Positions 10,002 through 18,271 of a stretch of 64,000 nucleotides of DNA are shown one piece after another. A program made the position numbers and the translations under genes. Below the pieces are notes generated by a model. It was not told where the DNA came from and made no database searches. It saw nothing but the letters and a program-made list of their open reading frames with translations. Each line of letters begins with the position of its first letter. The stretch's first letter is position 1. Origin of the DNA: Oceanobacillus alkalisoli (lineage in GTDB: Bacteria > Bacillota > Bacilli > Bacillales > Amphibacillaceae); contig NZ_JAKGBW010000004.1 of the NCBI RefSeq assembly GCF_021556485.1, positions 62,001-126,000 of the forward strand, given 5' to 3'.

Positions 10002-10033
10002 TTCCTTGGTCAATACTAAAATAGACCAAGGAA
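10002..10033. terminator. Stem-loop spanning the phosphatase stop codon
   Basis: A perfect 10-bp inverted repeat, TTCCTTGGTC and GACCAAGGAA, with a 12-base loop. The stop codon of the phosphatase gene lies in the loop, so the stem includes coding bases for its last residues. On the plus strand CTTTTTT follows, making a good rho-independent terminator for antisense or rightward transcription; on the minus strand no T run follows. It may insulate the two parts of the cluster. Confidence 0.55.
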
Positions 10034-10780
10034 CTTTTTTCTTTTTATATTGGACGGTTCTACACGATTCACATTCTGGTTATCTATCAGTAGTTGGCTG
10101 TTCTCAAGATACATATACACATAGTCATCACCATAATCATTCTGAATCAGTTGAAAGGCTTCGTTCATTGCAAAACCTCTTGTTGTTGTATTGTGAGCAT
10201 CCGATGCGATGAAATGAGTTAAATTAGCTTCAATAATTTGCCTGCTGAATTTCTGAATGTTTTTCCCAAACTTCCCTACTACGCTCGCTGCTGTAACTTG
10301 CGTAAGTGCACCCTTTTTCACAAATTCATACAGTCTATTCGGATGTTCAATCAATTCCTGATTTCGTTCTGGATGAACAATAATTGGTATATAACCTGCA
10401 ACTTGAATATCAAATAACATCTGACTGGCATAACGAGGAACGTGAGCTGAAGGGAACTCTACAAACACATACTTTGTATTATTGATTGGCAAGATGATCT
10501 CCTTCTCCAGTTCTGCAATCATATCACCATTGATTCGTGTTTCTTGACCTGGAAGTACAGTAAGTGGAATGCCTTCATTCGTAATTAATTCATTTAACGT
10601 ATCCACCCAACGAACGATATTATCTCGTTCATTATCATACTTTCCGTTCCGATGGTGAGGTGTCGCAACAATCGTAGTAATTCCTTCTTTTACTGCAGCT
10701 CTTGCCATCTGTAAACTATCTACCTCAGTTTGAGCTCCATCATCTATACCAGGAAGAATATGTGAATGAATATCAATCAT
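10016..10780 (-). CDS. PHP-type protein-tyrosine phosphatase (CpsB/CapC/YwqE)
   Basis: A 254-residue metal-dependent phosphatase of the polymerase-and-histidinol-phosphatase fold. Metal ligands are visible in IDIHSHILPGIDDG (residues 2-15), ATPHHRNG near 41, a mid-protein PGQETR, IIVHPERNQ near 135 and SDAHN near 195. It removes phosphate from the tyrosine cluster of the cognate BY-kinase and so resets chain-length and export control. I start at ATG 10780, eight bases after GAAGGGGAG; the GTG at 10789 overlaps that site. It lies about 230 bases after the kinase gene, beyond a terminator-like hairpin, so it may be partly uncoupled from it. Confidence 0.92.
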   Translation of the reverse strand: MIDIHSHILPGIDDGAQTEVDSLQMARAAVKEGITTIVATPHHRNGKYDNERDNIVRWVDTLNELITNEGIPLTVLPGQETRINGDMIAELEKEIILPINNTKYVFVEFPSAHVPRYASQMLFDIQVAGYIPIIVHPERNQELIEHPNRLYEFVKKGALTQVTAASVVGKFGKNIQKFSRQIIEANLTHFIASDAHNTTTRGFAMNEAFQLIQNDYGDDYVYMYLENSQLLIDNQNVNRVEPSNIKRKKFLGLF

Positions 10781-10957
10781 TTTAGACACTCCCCTTCTCT
10801 GTTTCTATATCAATTGAACAAATACTAAAATATATTTCAAGCTTCGTACAAATAAATTATTTGATATACCATTATAGCAAAGTTTGTCGAGTTTTAATAG
10901 ACCTTCCCAAATACTTAATGTAGATTTAAAGTACAATTCAATGAATCTATCAAACCC

Positions 10958-11005
10958 ACGCAAAAAGAGCTCCCTCTGCCGCTGATTCCGCGAAAGGAAG
11001 GAGCT
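10958..11005 (-). terminator. Rho-independent terminator after the BY-kinase gene
   Basis: Read on the minus strand, AAGCTCC and GGAGCTT arms enclose a loop of about 30 bases with smaller internal pairing, followed by CTTTTTG. It starts a few bases past the kinase stop codon. Probably it attenuates transcription into the phosphatase and synthesis genes rather than ending it fully. Confidence 0.65.
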
Positions 11006-11011
11006 TTATCA

Positions 11012-11713
11012 TTAGTTCGTGCCGTAATAGTAATAATAATTAGATGCCTTTTTCTCCCGATCATTCAAAACTACACCGAGTAGTTTTGCCTTCGCAGGTT
11101 CAAGCGCTTCTTTCGCTTTCTGAGCTGGCTCAATTTCTGTACTGCCACTTCGGACAACGAGCACTGAACCATCAACTATATTAGCTAGAATCTGGGCATC
11201 CGTTACTGCTAGTACAGGCGGAGTATCAAATATAACGAGATCATAGCTTAATTTTGCTTCTTTCAAAAGGGTCTCCATTTTTCTTGACCCAAGCAATTCG
11301 GAAGGGTTGGGAGGAATCGGCCCACAAGTCATCACATCAAGTGTATCGATATCCGTTTCATTCACCGCTTCTTCAAGTGAGATTTCCCCTACAAGCACAT
11401 TGCTTAATCCCCGCAAGTTATCAAGTCGGAATGTATAATGCATGGTTGGCTTTCTTAAGTCAGCATCGACAAGTAATACACGCTTGCCTTGTTGGGCATA
11501 TACAATCGCTAAATTCGCAGTTGTTGATGATTTACCTTCCGCCGGACCGGATGAAGTTACAAGAAATGATTTTAAATCATTATCAACAGAAGAAAATTGC
11601 ATATTTGTTCTCACTGTACGATATTGTTCCGATATTGGAGACTTCGGATTTACTTTTGTGATTAAGTGACGGACATTACTGCTGACTTTAGACAGATTCT
11701 TTTTGCGCAGCAT
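11012..11713 (-). CDS. Bacterial tyrosine kinase (CpsD/CapB/YwqD type)
   Basis: A 233-residue P-loop BY-kinase. It has Walker A in TSSGPAEGKSSTTANLA near residue 55, Walker A' in VLLVDADLRKP near 85, Walker B in YDLVIFDTPP near 160, and the C-terminal tyrosine cluster NYYYYYGTN that is autophosphorylated. It works with the separate membrane adaptor encoded just upstream, as in Firmicutes where the two halves are split. The ATG at 11713 follows GAGAGGTGG; the start overlaps the end of the adaptor gene by about 26 bases, indicating translational coupling. Its substrates probably include polysaccharide enzymes of this cluster. Confidence 0.94.
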   Translation of the reverse strand: MLRKKNLSKVSSNVRHLITKVNPKSPISEQYRTVRTNMQFSSVDNDLKSFLVTSSGPAEGKSSTTANLAIVYAQQGKRVLLVDADLRKPTMHYTFRLDNLRGLSNVLVGEISLEEAVNETDIDTLDVMTCGPIPPNPSELLGSRKMETLLKEAKLSYDLVIFDTPPVLAVTDAQILANIVDGSVLVVRSGSTEIEPAQKAKEALEPAKAKLLGVVLNDREKKASNYYYYYGTN

Positions 11714-12452
11714 TAAATCCACCTCTCTTCTGCCTATTTGGCTGGAAACTCATTTGATTCGTACGGACATCCTCTGAATTAATATGTGAGATAACCCCAA
11801 GTACCGGAAGTCCAAGATGTTTTTCTACATCATCTTCTGTCGTAACCGAATTATCAAGATATACAAGTAAGAAAGCTAAACCAATACCAATCATCAAACC
11901 GAGAACTACTGCAATTGCGATATTCAAAATTGGATTAGGCGCTACAGGAGATGGGTTTGCGCTAAGTTGAGCTTCTGTTAGCACGCCCACGTTATCTACA
12001 TTCATAAAATCTTGAATTTTATCTTGGAATACAGCAACTGTTGTATTAGCAATATCTACTGCCATTGCTGGATTTTCGTCCGTTACTGTCACAGTTACGA
12101 CTTGTGATTCATTTGCATTGGCGACACTTATATTTTGACCTAGTGCTGCAACAGTATATGGCAAGTTAAGTTCATCGATGACCTCTCCTAAAATTGCCGG
12201 AGCTTTAATAATCTCATTATAAGTATTTATAATTTCCACGTTTGCCCGAATATCGTTAACATTATATGGAACTTCTTGCTCCTGTGCACTTTGATTCACA
12301 ATGAACTGTGAACTGGATTCATAAGTCGGCGTAAGAACAAAATAACTTAAAACTGCCGCTATAACAGCTGCACCAAGTGTGATTGCTAGAATAAGCAGGA
12401 TTCGCTGCTTGATTACCTCAAATATTTCCTTTAAGGAAATTGTCTCCTCCAT
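11688..12452 (-). CDS. Wzz/YveK-type chain-length adaptor of the BY-kinase
   Basis: A 254-residue membrane protein with a Wzz domain. The first transmembrane segment is near residues 20-42 (ILLILAITLGAAVIAAVLSY) and the second near 175-200 (ILNIAIAVVLGLMIGIGLAF); a large extracellular loop lies between. The proline-rich SANPSPVAPNP before the second segment is typical, as is the cytosolic tail that activates the kinase. I start at ATG 12452 (MEETISLKEIF) after GGAGGTAACACC; the frame extends to 12503 without a better site. It is first in the operon. It controls polymer length and recruits the kinase to the membrane. Confidence 0.92.
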   Translation of the reverse strand: MEETISLKEIFEVIKQRILLILAITLGAAVIAAVLSYFVLTPTYESSSQFIVNQSAQEQEVPYNVNDIRANVEIINTYNEIIKAPAILGEVIDELNLPYTVAALGQNISVANANESQVVTVTVTDENPAMAVDIANTTVAVFQDKIQDFMNVDNVGVLTEAQLSANPSPVAPNPILNIAIAVVLGLMIGIGLAFLLVYLDNSVTTEDDVEKHLGLPVLGVISHINSEDVRTNQMSFQPNRQKRGGFNAAQKESV

Positions 12453-12548
12453 GGTGTTACCTCCATATTCCTTTAGTATTCTAATTTTTGCGGACATTGC
12501 CACTAATATAATTTAGTTTATTTCAGACTTTGCACTTTACAATATGTG

Positions 12549-12557
12549 ATTATAACA
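12549..12557 (-). promoter_or_regulatory. Putative extended -10 promoter of the polysaccharide operon
   Basis: On the minus strand TGTTATAAT matches the TGnTATAAT extended -10 element about 100 bases upstream of the adaptor start codon. No good -35 is seen at 17 bases, which extended -10 promoters can tolerate. The surrounding 490-base divergent region is otherwise non-coding and may hold regulator sites for this operon. Confidence 0.45.
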
Positions 12558-12767
12558 CATAACCGGGAAAAAAGTAGGGGGTTTTTTAGAATTGTTTCAG
12601 AGTTTGCTAGATGGTTAGATGTTCTAGTTGGTATTATATAGAAAAAAACTTATGTACTACAGCTAGATCTTAAACTTTTATAGTGTGGAAATAGTTGTAA
12701 AATAAATCTTCAATCTAATTATTCAACCAATTCTACCACAACACCCTCTCCAATGTTTCTCTATTAT

Positions 12768-12784
12768 ATTACAAAGACATTACA
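12768..12784 (-). promoter_or_regulatory. WalR-like (YycF) box upstream of the LysM hydrolase gene
   Basis: Read on the minus strand the bases are TGTAAT-GTCTT-TGTAAT, a perfect fit to the WalR consensus TGTWAH-N5-TGTWAH. It lies about 40 bases upstream of a TATAAT at 12822-12827 that could drive the plus-strand cell-wall hydrolase gene. WalR controls LytE-type autolysins in Bacillus. The box is inverted relative to the gene, which weakens the case. Confidence 0.5.
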
Positions 12785-12821
12785 AATCCATTAATTTTCT
12801 ATCAAACTAGCGATTTTACGC

Positions 12822-12827
12822 TATAAT
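12822..12827 (+). promoter_or_regulatory. Candidate -10 box of the LysM/NlpC-P60 gene
   Basis: TATAAT about 120 bases before the TTG start at 12947. The -35 region at standard spacing is weak, which would suit a promoter needing an activator such as WalR. Confidence 0.4.
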
Positions 12828-12946
12828 GGATGGTAGTTATTTCTAATTTTGATATCTTGCAGGCATTTAACAAATAAATACGACAATTTTTTCAGAGTAT
12901 GAATCTTGTAAATCATACAACATGAATGAGAGGGAGGATTTTTTAA

Positions 12947-14023
12947 TTGGCAAATAAGAAAATCTACATGTCCGTAACAGCAGGAGCAGCGATTGCAGCA
13001 GCACTATTTGGAGCGGACGAAGCATCTGCAGCATCGCACAAGGTACAATCAGGTGATTCTCTGTGGTCGATTGCACAAAAGTACAATACGAATGTATCAA
13101 CATTAAAGAAGTTGAACAACCTAACATCCGATATTATTTATCCGAACCAAGTAATTGAAACATCCGGTTCAGCAACGCCATCAAAACCGAGCAGTTCAAA
13201 GCCGAGCAACAATAACTCAAATAACAGCAGTTCCGGAAATACATACACGGTGAAGGCTGGAGACACGTTAAGCGGAATTGCATCACGCCACGGCGTTTCT
13301 TTACAAAACCTGATGAAGTGGAACAATCTCAATACAACGCTCATTTACCCAGGGAATGTATTCCATGTGAAAGATCCGGGTAATTCAGGTAAGTCGACAC
13401 CACCGAAGAATTCAAACCCTTCAAAGAAAACTCCAAGCACACCAAAAACAGGGAACGCCACTGTTTATGTTGTTAAATCTGGAGACACACTATCAAAAAT
13501 TGGAAAAGAGTACGGTGTTTCGGTTGCAAACCTGAAAAGCTGGAACAATTTATCTTCTGATATGATTTATATTGGCCAGAAACTGAACATTAATGGAAGC
13601 AAGTCAACTCCACCTGCCAATAATAAACCAAAAGAGCAACCGAAAAATAATGTTGGTTATAATGTAGACAAGCTCATCAGCACGGCACGTAACCATATTG
13701 GCGTACCATACGTCTGGGCAGGTACCACACCTAGCGGATTTGATTGCAGCGGGTTCATCTATTACGCGTACAAAAATGCTGGCATGAGTATTAGCCGGAC
13801 ATCCACACAAGGGTATTTTGACCGTTCGTTCTATGTCAATTCACCACAAGTTGGAGACCTTGTCTTCTTCTCTAACACCTATAAATCAGGTATTTCGCAC
13901 ATGGGAATTTACCTTGGGAATGGCCAGTTCATCCATGCTGGATCATCAACTGGTGTAACCATTTCAAACGTGAACGACTCTTATTGGGGTAAACACTTCG
14001 ATAGCTATAAGCGATTTTATTAA
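12947..14023 (+). CDS. LytE-type D,L-endopeptidase with three LysM domains and NlpC/P60
   Basis: A 358-residue secreted peptidoglycan hydrolase. An N-terminal signal peptide ends near ADEASAA. Three LysM domains follow, each with a V.SGDTL/SGDSLWSIA type core, at about residues 30-75, 100-145 and 170-215, joined by Ser/Asn/Pro-rich linkers. The C-terminal NlpC/P60 domain (about 240-358) has the catalytic cysteine in GFDCSGFIYYAY, the histidine in SHMGIYLG and the third polar residue in FIHAGSS. It cuts the D-Glu-mDAP bond in stem peptides for growth or cell separation. The start is TTG after GGGAGG. It is divergent from the polysaccharide operon and has its own terminator. Confidence 0.93.
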   Translation: MANKKIYMSVTAGAAIAAALFGADEASAASHKVQSGDSLWSIAQKYNTNVSTLKKLNNLTSDIIYPNQVIETSGSATPSKPSSSKPSNNNSNNSSSGNTYTVKAGDTLSGIASRHGVSLQNLMKWNNLNTTLIYPGNVFHVKDPGNSGKSTPPKNSNPSKKTPSTPKTGNATVYVVKSGDTLSKIGKEYGVSVANLKSWNNLSSDMIYIGQKLNINGSKSTPPANNKPKEQPKNNVGYNVDKLISTARNHIGVPYVWAGTTPSGFDCSGFIYYAYKNAGMSISRTSTQGYFDRSFYVNSPQVGDLVFFSNTYKSGISHMGIYLGNGQFIHAGSSTGVTISNVNDSYWGKHFDSYKRFY

Positions 14024-14040
14024 ACAGCTTGAATAGTAGA

Positions 14041-14067
14041 AGCCTCCCAGGGTGGGAGGCTTTTTTT
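14041..14067 (+). terminator. Rho-independent terminator of the LysM hydrolase gene
   Basis: GCCTCCCAGGGTGGGAGGC followed by seven T, 17 bases after the stop codon. Perfect strong stem. Confidence 0.9.
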
Positions 14068-14095
14068 GTGTTGTGGTAAGGGGGAAGCCGGACTG

Positions 14096-14304
14096 GTGCG
14101 AGGTTGCGTTGTGGCGTGCGGGTTCGAGCGGGTGTCGTGCGATTTTCTGACAAGAGCGTGCGGGTTTCTGCTGAGGTGGTGCGGGATTACGGCGAAGGCG
14201 TGCGGTTCAAGGCAGAGATGGTGCGCAATTACGGCAAGGACGTGCGGTGTCAGGCTGAAGTGGTGCGCTTTTTCGGCGACAACGTGCGGTGCTAAGCTGG
14301 AAAC
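14096..14304 (+). repeat. 21-bp-period GTGCG array (left of the NERD gene)
   Basis: GTGCG recurs at 14096, 14116, 14137, 14158, 14179, 14200, 14221, 14242, 14263 and 14284: ten units, almost all exactly 21 bases apart. Alternate units are more alike, giving a 42-base super-unit (compare 14200-14241 with 14242-14283). The tract is much richer in G+C than its surroundings. Because 21 is a multiple of three, the tract gives spurious heptad-repeat reading frames on both strands, none with a ribosome site. Confidence 0.85.
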
Positions 14305-14344
14305 ACGCACCACCCCTACCATTCATCCCCCACCCCTCCATCGC

Positions 14345-15286
14345 TCAAACCTGTATTCTCTCCCATCTCCTCCTTCTCTTAGAATACTGCAATCTCGGAT
14401 GTTTTTTCAGTAATCGTGAAACGGTATACCTGGAGTCTATATTTAGATAGTTTAAAATTTCCTTATTTGTTACCCACGGTTTCACCAGCAAGAGATATTC
14501 GTCTATTCCTTTTATCGCAGCCATTCTATCATTATACTGACAGCTCGGGCAGACCCAACGCTTCATACCCAAATGATTGCAATGGTGACAGCGAATCCCC
14601 GGAATTAATTGCCCAGGTAGAATCCCCTGTTCGGTAAGAATATCAAGATCAAAGTCTTTACAACGCCGCAAGAGCACGTGTCCTATTTTTTGGTGTTGAT
14701 ATTTTTGATTTGTTGTATATTGTTTTTCATATTCAATTATTTTCCAAGGGATATTTTCGCTGTGGGTAACCGTGTTGGCTATTTTTTCGTGGTCACCGAT
14801 GACATTTATAATCGTGCTGGGGGCGCTAATTGCGATGAAGATGTGGATCGGGATGTTGGGCTGATTATGTTCAAATAACCAGTTTTGCAATTTGAGCTTC
14901 TGTGCTTTTGCTTGGGTGATTGGATGATTGTAGCCGGATTGTCGGTTGCCACTTCCGGTGATAAATTGGTCGAGATTCGTGTCGAAGGTTAAGTTCGAGC
15001 GCAGTGATTTTACCTCGATGATGTAGAGGGCATTCGGAGTGATGACGATGGTGTCGATCTGGAATGTTTGCTTATCGGAGACGAGGCAGACATCCTTTAG
15101 AATGGTAAACCTGGTGGAAGGAATCGTTAAATATTTGTCGGTATGCAACTCCCCTTGATACCCACGGGTCGCATGCTCGATTTGACGTTCGATGAGGGGA
15201 TGATGTTCAGAGTTTGCTGGAAGCCGAGCTTGTAATGCTTCATATTTTTGCAAAGGTAGTGGTTTGTTTCGTTTACGGAGAATCAT
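14345..15286 (-). CDS. NERD-domain protein (nuclease-related)
   Basis: A 313-residue protein with a NERD domain at about residues 30-150: GYQGELHTDKYL, QIDTIVITPNALYIIEVKSL (the D...E.K core of the nuclease-like fold) and QAKAQKLKLQNWL. The C-terminal part carries two CxxC pairs (IRCHHCNHLGMKRWVCPSCQ) that form a likely zinc ribbon, then a short helical domain resembling a winged helix (TNKEILNYLNIDSRYTVSRLLKK). DNA processing is inferred from the domain; the real role is unknown. I start at ATG 15286 (MILRKRN) after AAGGA; the frame is open to 15310. It sits alone between two GTGCG repeat arrays. Confidence 0.85.
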   Translation of the reverse strand: MILRKRNKPLPLQKYEALQARLPANSEHHPLIERQIEHATRGYQGELHTDKYLTIPSTRFTILKDVCLVSDKQTFQIDTIVITPNALYIIEVKSLRSNLTFDTNLDQFITGSGNRQSGYNHPITQAKAQKLKLQNWLFEHNQPNIPIHIFIAISAPSTIINVIGDHEKIANTVTHSENIPWKIIEYEKQYTTNQKYQHQKIGHVLLRRCKDFDLDILTEQGILPGQLIPGIRCHHCNHLGMKRWVCPSCQYNDRMAAIKGIDEYLLLVKPWVTNKEILNYLNIDSRYTVSRLLKKHPRLQYSKRRRRWERIQV

Positions 15287-15430
15287 ATATTTATTCCTTT
15301 CTATCTGCATTTTCAGATATAATAGAATACTTCTCTGGAATTGTCAATAAAAGAGATTTAGACAAAATGATATATGTTGAATTTAAGTTTTATCTATCTT
15401 TATAAGCGCTGTTGATTTTGCTGCGATTAG

Positions 15431-15592
15431 CGCACGATCATTAAGCAGATTCGCACGTCAGCTAGGAATGTCGCACAATTCCCTGGAATTTGCGCACCAC
15501 CCCCGAACAAAAACGAACGACGCACTGGAAGTTGCGCACCACCCCAAAACAAATTCGCACGCCCCCAGGAATTCACGCACCGCGTACGAACC
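15431..15592 (-). repeat. 21-bp-period CGCAC array (right of the NERD gene)
   Basis: CGCAC (GTGCG on the minus strand) begins at 15431, 15452, 15472, 15493, 15535, 15556 and 15576, with the variant CGAAC at 15514, so the spacing is 20-21 bases. An extra CGCAC lies out of phase at 15521. The motif is the same as in the array at 14096 but in inverted orientation, so both arrays read GTGCG toward the NERD gene. The rest of the gap, 15287-15430 and 15593-15679, shows nothing recognisable except the ribosome site of the next gene. Confidence 0.75.
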
Positions 15593-15679
15593 AAAAATGC
15601 CACTTTTTTTATTCTACTTCCAGATGAACAGAATATTTTCCCCCAGCTCTCAATAGAATGGTGACAGGGGGCATGCCAA

Positions 15680-16063
15680 ATGGATAATAAAATCAACACG
15701 GACAAGCTGGAACGGTTTTATAATCTGCAGGAGATGAAACGGGAGATTGAGCAGGAATTAGGTGAACTAAAGAAGGAATTCAATCAAGCTTTTGACGAGT
15801 CGGTTGGCAAGAATCAAACGGGTGAGTTTATTCGAGATGGTTATCACCTGAAACGGCAAATACGGAAAACGGAGAAGTTTGATGAGGAACGAACGGTTCA
15901 TCGGTTGGAGGAGCTTCGAATGGAAGACTTGATTGAGACGGTACGACGGCCGGATAAGGCGAAGATTCAGGCGGCGATTGAACTCGGTTTATTGCGGGCA
16001 GATCAATTGGAAGATTTAGTCGTGCGGCAGTATTCGAAGGTGCTGCTTGCGAAGCGTGTTTAA
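15680..16063 (+). CDS. Small charged helical protein of unknown function
   Basis: A 127-residue soluble protein, preceded by GGGGG eight bases before the ATG, so it is probably real. Residues 8-40 (KLERFYNLQEMKREIEQELGEL) have coiled-coil character, and the protein is rich in Glu, Arg and Lys throughout. The C-terminal third (RRPDKAKIQAAIELGLLRADQLEDL) looks like a helical hairpin. I do not recognise a family; a resemblance to small phage-type accessory proteins is only an impression. A bidirectional terminator follows and separates it from nagB. Confidence 0.7.
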   Translation: MDNKINTDKLERFYNLQEMKREIEQELGELKKEFNQAFDESVGKNQTGEFIRDGYHLKRQIRKTEKFDEERTVHRLEELRMEDLIETVRRPDKAKIQAAIELGLLRADQLEDLVVRQYSKVLLAKRV

Positions 16064-16077
16064 TATTTTTTTGCGTA

Positions 16078-16112
16078 AAAAGAGGCTATTGTCTGGACAA
16101 TAGCCTCTTTTC
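16078..16112. terminator. Bidirectional rho-independent terminator
   Basis: A perfect stem, AAAGAGGCTATTGTC and GACAATAGCCTCTTT, with A and T runs on both sides. It serves the convergent pair formed by the small helical protein gene and nagB. Confidence 0.9.
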
Positions 16113-16125
16113 ATAGTATTATTTA

Positions 16126-16854
16126 TTATTCATTATCTCCCCAAGCCGCTTCGTCAATAATAACCGTTGCATTCGGATGGTTATATAGAGCGGACGCTGG
16201 GATGTCTTCTGAGATAGTACCTTTAAGCAGATTTGTCACGGCATCTCTTTTATTCTCACCAGAGATAATCATGAGAACTTCTTTACTGTCAAGAATCGTG
16301 CCAATTCCCATTGTAATTGCTTTTGTCGGAACTTCATCAATGGAATCAAAGAAACGAGCATTCGCTTGAATCGTTTCATCTTTAAGGCCGATAATATGAG
16401 TTCGCTCGTTAAAGGAAGTACCTGGCTCGTTGAAACCGATATGGCCGTTATTTCCGATGCCAAGTAACTGAAGATCAATATTGCCTGCAGCTTGGATCGC
16501 TTCTTCATATTCACGGCATTCTTTATTCAAGTCATCTGCCATGCCACTTGGAACATGCGTGTTCTCTTTTGGAATATTGACATGCTTGAACAGATGCTCA
16601 TCCATGAAGTAATGGTAGCTGTTCGGATCATCGTCTGTGATGCCGACATATTCATCTAAATTGAATGTCGTTGTATTTGCAAAATCAATTTCGCCTTTGT
16701 TATATTTTTCAATCAGAATCTGATACATACCCTCTGGAGTCGAGCCAGTCGCAAGGCCAATGTTCGGCTTTTCAATCGCGTTCATCCGCTCGGCTACGAT
16801 TTCTGCAGCCTTTCTGCTCATTTCCTCATAATCTTTCACTTTAACAATTTTCAT
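16126..16854 (-). CDS. nagB: Glucosamine-6-phosphate deaminase
   Basis: A 242-residue NagB, converting glucosamine-6-phosphate to fructose-6-phosphate and ammonia. The family signatures are LATGSTPEGMYQ near residue 35, FNLDEYVG near 66, LLGIGNNGHIGFNEPG near 130 and TMGIGTI near 175. Length matches the short Firmicutes form, which lacks an allosteric extension. The AGGAGG site supports the start. No nagA or nagR neighbour is present in the window, so it stands alone. It links amino-sugar recycling from cell wall and polysaccharide to glycolysis. Confidence 0.95.
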   Translation of the reverse strand: MKIVKVKDYEEMSRKAAEIVAERMNAIEKPNIGLATGSTPEGMYQILIEKYNKGEIDFANTTTFNLDEYVGITDDDPNSYHYFMDEHLFKHVNIPKENTHVPSGMADDLNKECREYEEAIQAAGNIDLQLLGIGNNGHIGFNEPGTSFNERTHIIGLKDETIQANARFFDSIDEVPTKAITMGIGTILDSKEVLMIISGENKRDAVTNLLKGTISEDIPASALYNHPNATVIIDEAAWGDNE

Positions 16855-17124
16855 TTCTTCATTCCTCCTAAAGGATGAGTCTTAATATCTATTCTTTGGT
16901 TCTCAACAAAACATCATTACTATTATATCTAATTCAACGTGTATTTAATATCATTTTTGTTAAACACGTGAAAAATACTTTCTAAGTGTACACGAAAACT
17001 TACTATTTGACTACAATTTTTGTGGATTTTTTTGTAAAAATATTGCTTCTCTACTCGGAGAAGGCTTTCGGAAAGCATGAGACGAAAGTAACTGATTTTT
17101 CCCGGTTGACGCGGGAAAATAACG

Positions 17125-17574
17125 TTAGAAAGTGATTTCCCAGAACTCCAGGTCTTCGAGGACCAAATCATAAGGTTCCAACACATCCGACCAGCGAATG
17201 TGCCGTCTTTTTGAAATGGCGGATTCCTCTTTACCGTTCAAACAAGTGAAATACTCTACAACGCCGCTTGCCTGGAGAGCTTCTTCTATATAAGCATGCA
17301 GAATGCCTAAACACTTCGCTTCCTCCGCCGTCCCTCGTAACTGAAGTTTCAACGGGATGTTGCGAGCATCTGCGGCTACTTGATGCTTGAAGGAAAAGTG
17401 CGGGCTATAGGAAAATCTCTGTTTTAATTCAGGATCATAATTGTTTTCAAAATGTAAGTGGGCAAAATCCAATTCACTGTTAAAGATATTCGGTTGTTCA
17501 GGCGCTAAAGGTGACTGTCCAAACGAACCTTTTGGCAGTCTGATGGGGGACGCGAGATAAATATATTGGGTCAT
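17125..17574 (-). CDS. Hypothetical protein
   Basis: About 149 residues, starting MTQYIYLASPIRLPKGSFG at ATG 17574; the frame extends to 17610 but the shorter start avoids overlap with the neighbour. No transmembrane segment and no motif I recognise. It is rich in aromatic residues, with an acidic C-terminus (LEPYDLVLEDLEFWEITF). It is the last of a run of minus-strand genes of which the next two encode small membrane proteins. Confidence 0.65.
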   Translation of the reverse strand: MTQYIYLASPIRLPKGSFGQSPLAPEQPNIFNSELDFAHLHFENNYDPELKQRFSYSPHFSFKHQVAADARNIPLKLQLRGTAEEAKCLGILHAYIEEALQASGVVEYFTCLNGKEESAISKRRHIRWSDVLEPYDLVLEDLEFWEITF

Positions 17575-17606
17575 GGTTGTTTTCCTCTCTTGGCTTTTAA
17601 GATTTA

Positions 17607-17891
17607 TCACTTTATACCAACACTCGAGAATATAATTCCAATCATGAATGCTATTATCGTGAAGTTAATGATAGAAAGAATGATTTTACTTTTTAATGAT
17701 AACGAATCGAAACGTTTAAATAACGTAAACGCTAAAAATAATAAATAGCCTAGAATAGGAAGACATATGATGCTCGCTAGGACATCAACCTTCGTAAACG
17801 GTGGGCCAAGATGAATGTCGTAAAAATAATTCACGATGATAATCAACCCAAATAATATCGACTCCTGAATAAGAAACTTAACATAATGCAA
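17607..17891 (-). CDS. Small three-TM membrane protein
   Basis: 94 residues with three predicted membrane segments: residues 8-25 (QESILFGLIIIVNYF), 38-58 (SIICLPILGYLLFLAFTLF) and 70-90 (IILSIINFTIIAFMIGIIF). TTG start with GAGGAG nine bases upstream. Family not recognised. Closely spaced with the adjacent minus-strand genes. Confidence 0.6.
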   Translation of the reverse strand: MHYVKFLIQESILFGLIIIVNYFYDIHLGPPFTKVDVLASIICLPILGYLLFLAFTLFKRFDSLSLKSKIILSIINFTIIAFMIGIIFSSVGIK

Positions 17892-17929
17892 GTTGCATTG
17901 CTCCTCAACCTCATGTTTTTTTCATTGCC

Positions 17930-18244
17930 CTACTTTGCTGATTTATAACGAAAGACGAACAGCGTAATGGCATTTAATAGAATCGTCACGATGAGTAAAA
18001 CTGTGGCGGCAAAAACAACCGCCCCAGCTGTATCCATCAGAGCAGCCCAGTCCTCCATTTTCACGAGATGATAATTGTAAAACATCTGGAAACCTAGCGA
18101 AATCGCACAAGCACTCAAACTGAGAATGGAAAGCGTGACCCAATTCGTATTGTTAGTGCTTCTATATTTCAATAGACTGATGACAGGCAGGATCCAAGCA
18201 ATCAGTCCAAGTACGAGACTCCCAACATGAAGCAAACCAATCAT
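17930..18244 (-). CDS. Small four-TM membrane protein
   Basis: 104 residues with about four hydrophobic helices starting at residues 3, 36, 66 and 78. The N-terminus reads MIGLLHVGSLVLGLIAWILP. AGAAGGGG lies before the ATG. It resembles short uncharacterised Bacillaceae membrane proteins, but I cannot assign a function. Confidence 0.65.
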   Translation of the reverse strand: MIGLLHVGSLVLGLIAWILPVISLLKYRSTNNTNWVTLSILSLSACAISLGFQMFYNYHLVKMEDWAALMDTAGAVVFAATVLLIVTILLNAITLFVFRYKSAK

Positions 18245-18271
18245 ATGTAATTTCCCCTTCTATTTTTCTTT

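Noticed and set aside
14104-14295. A 63-codon plus frame with a heptad VRxxxxx repeat, and a matching minus frame at 14020-14322
   Set aside because: The heptads are produced by the 21-bp DNA period (21 = 3 x 7). Neither frame has a ribosome site, and the DNA words are conserved better than the encoded residues.
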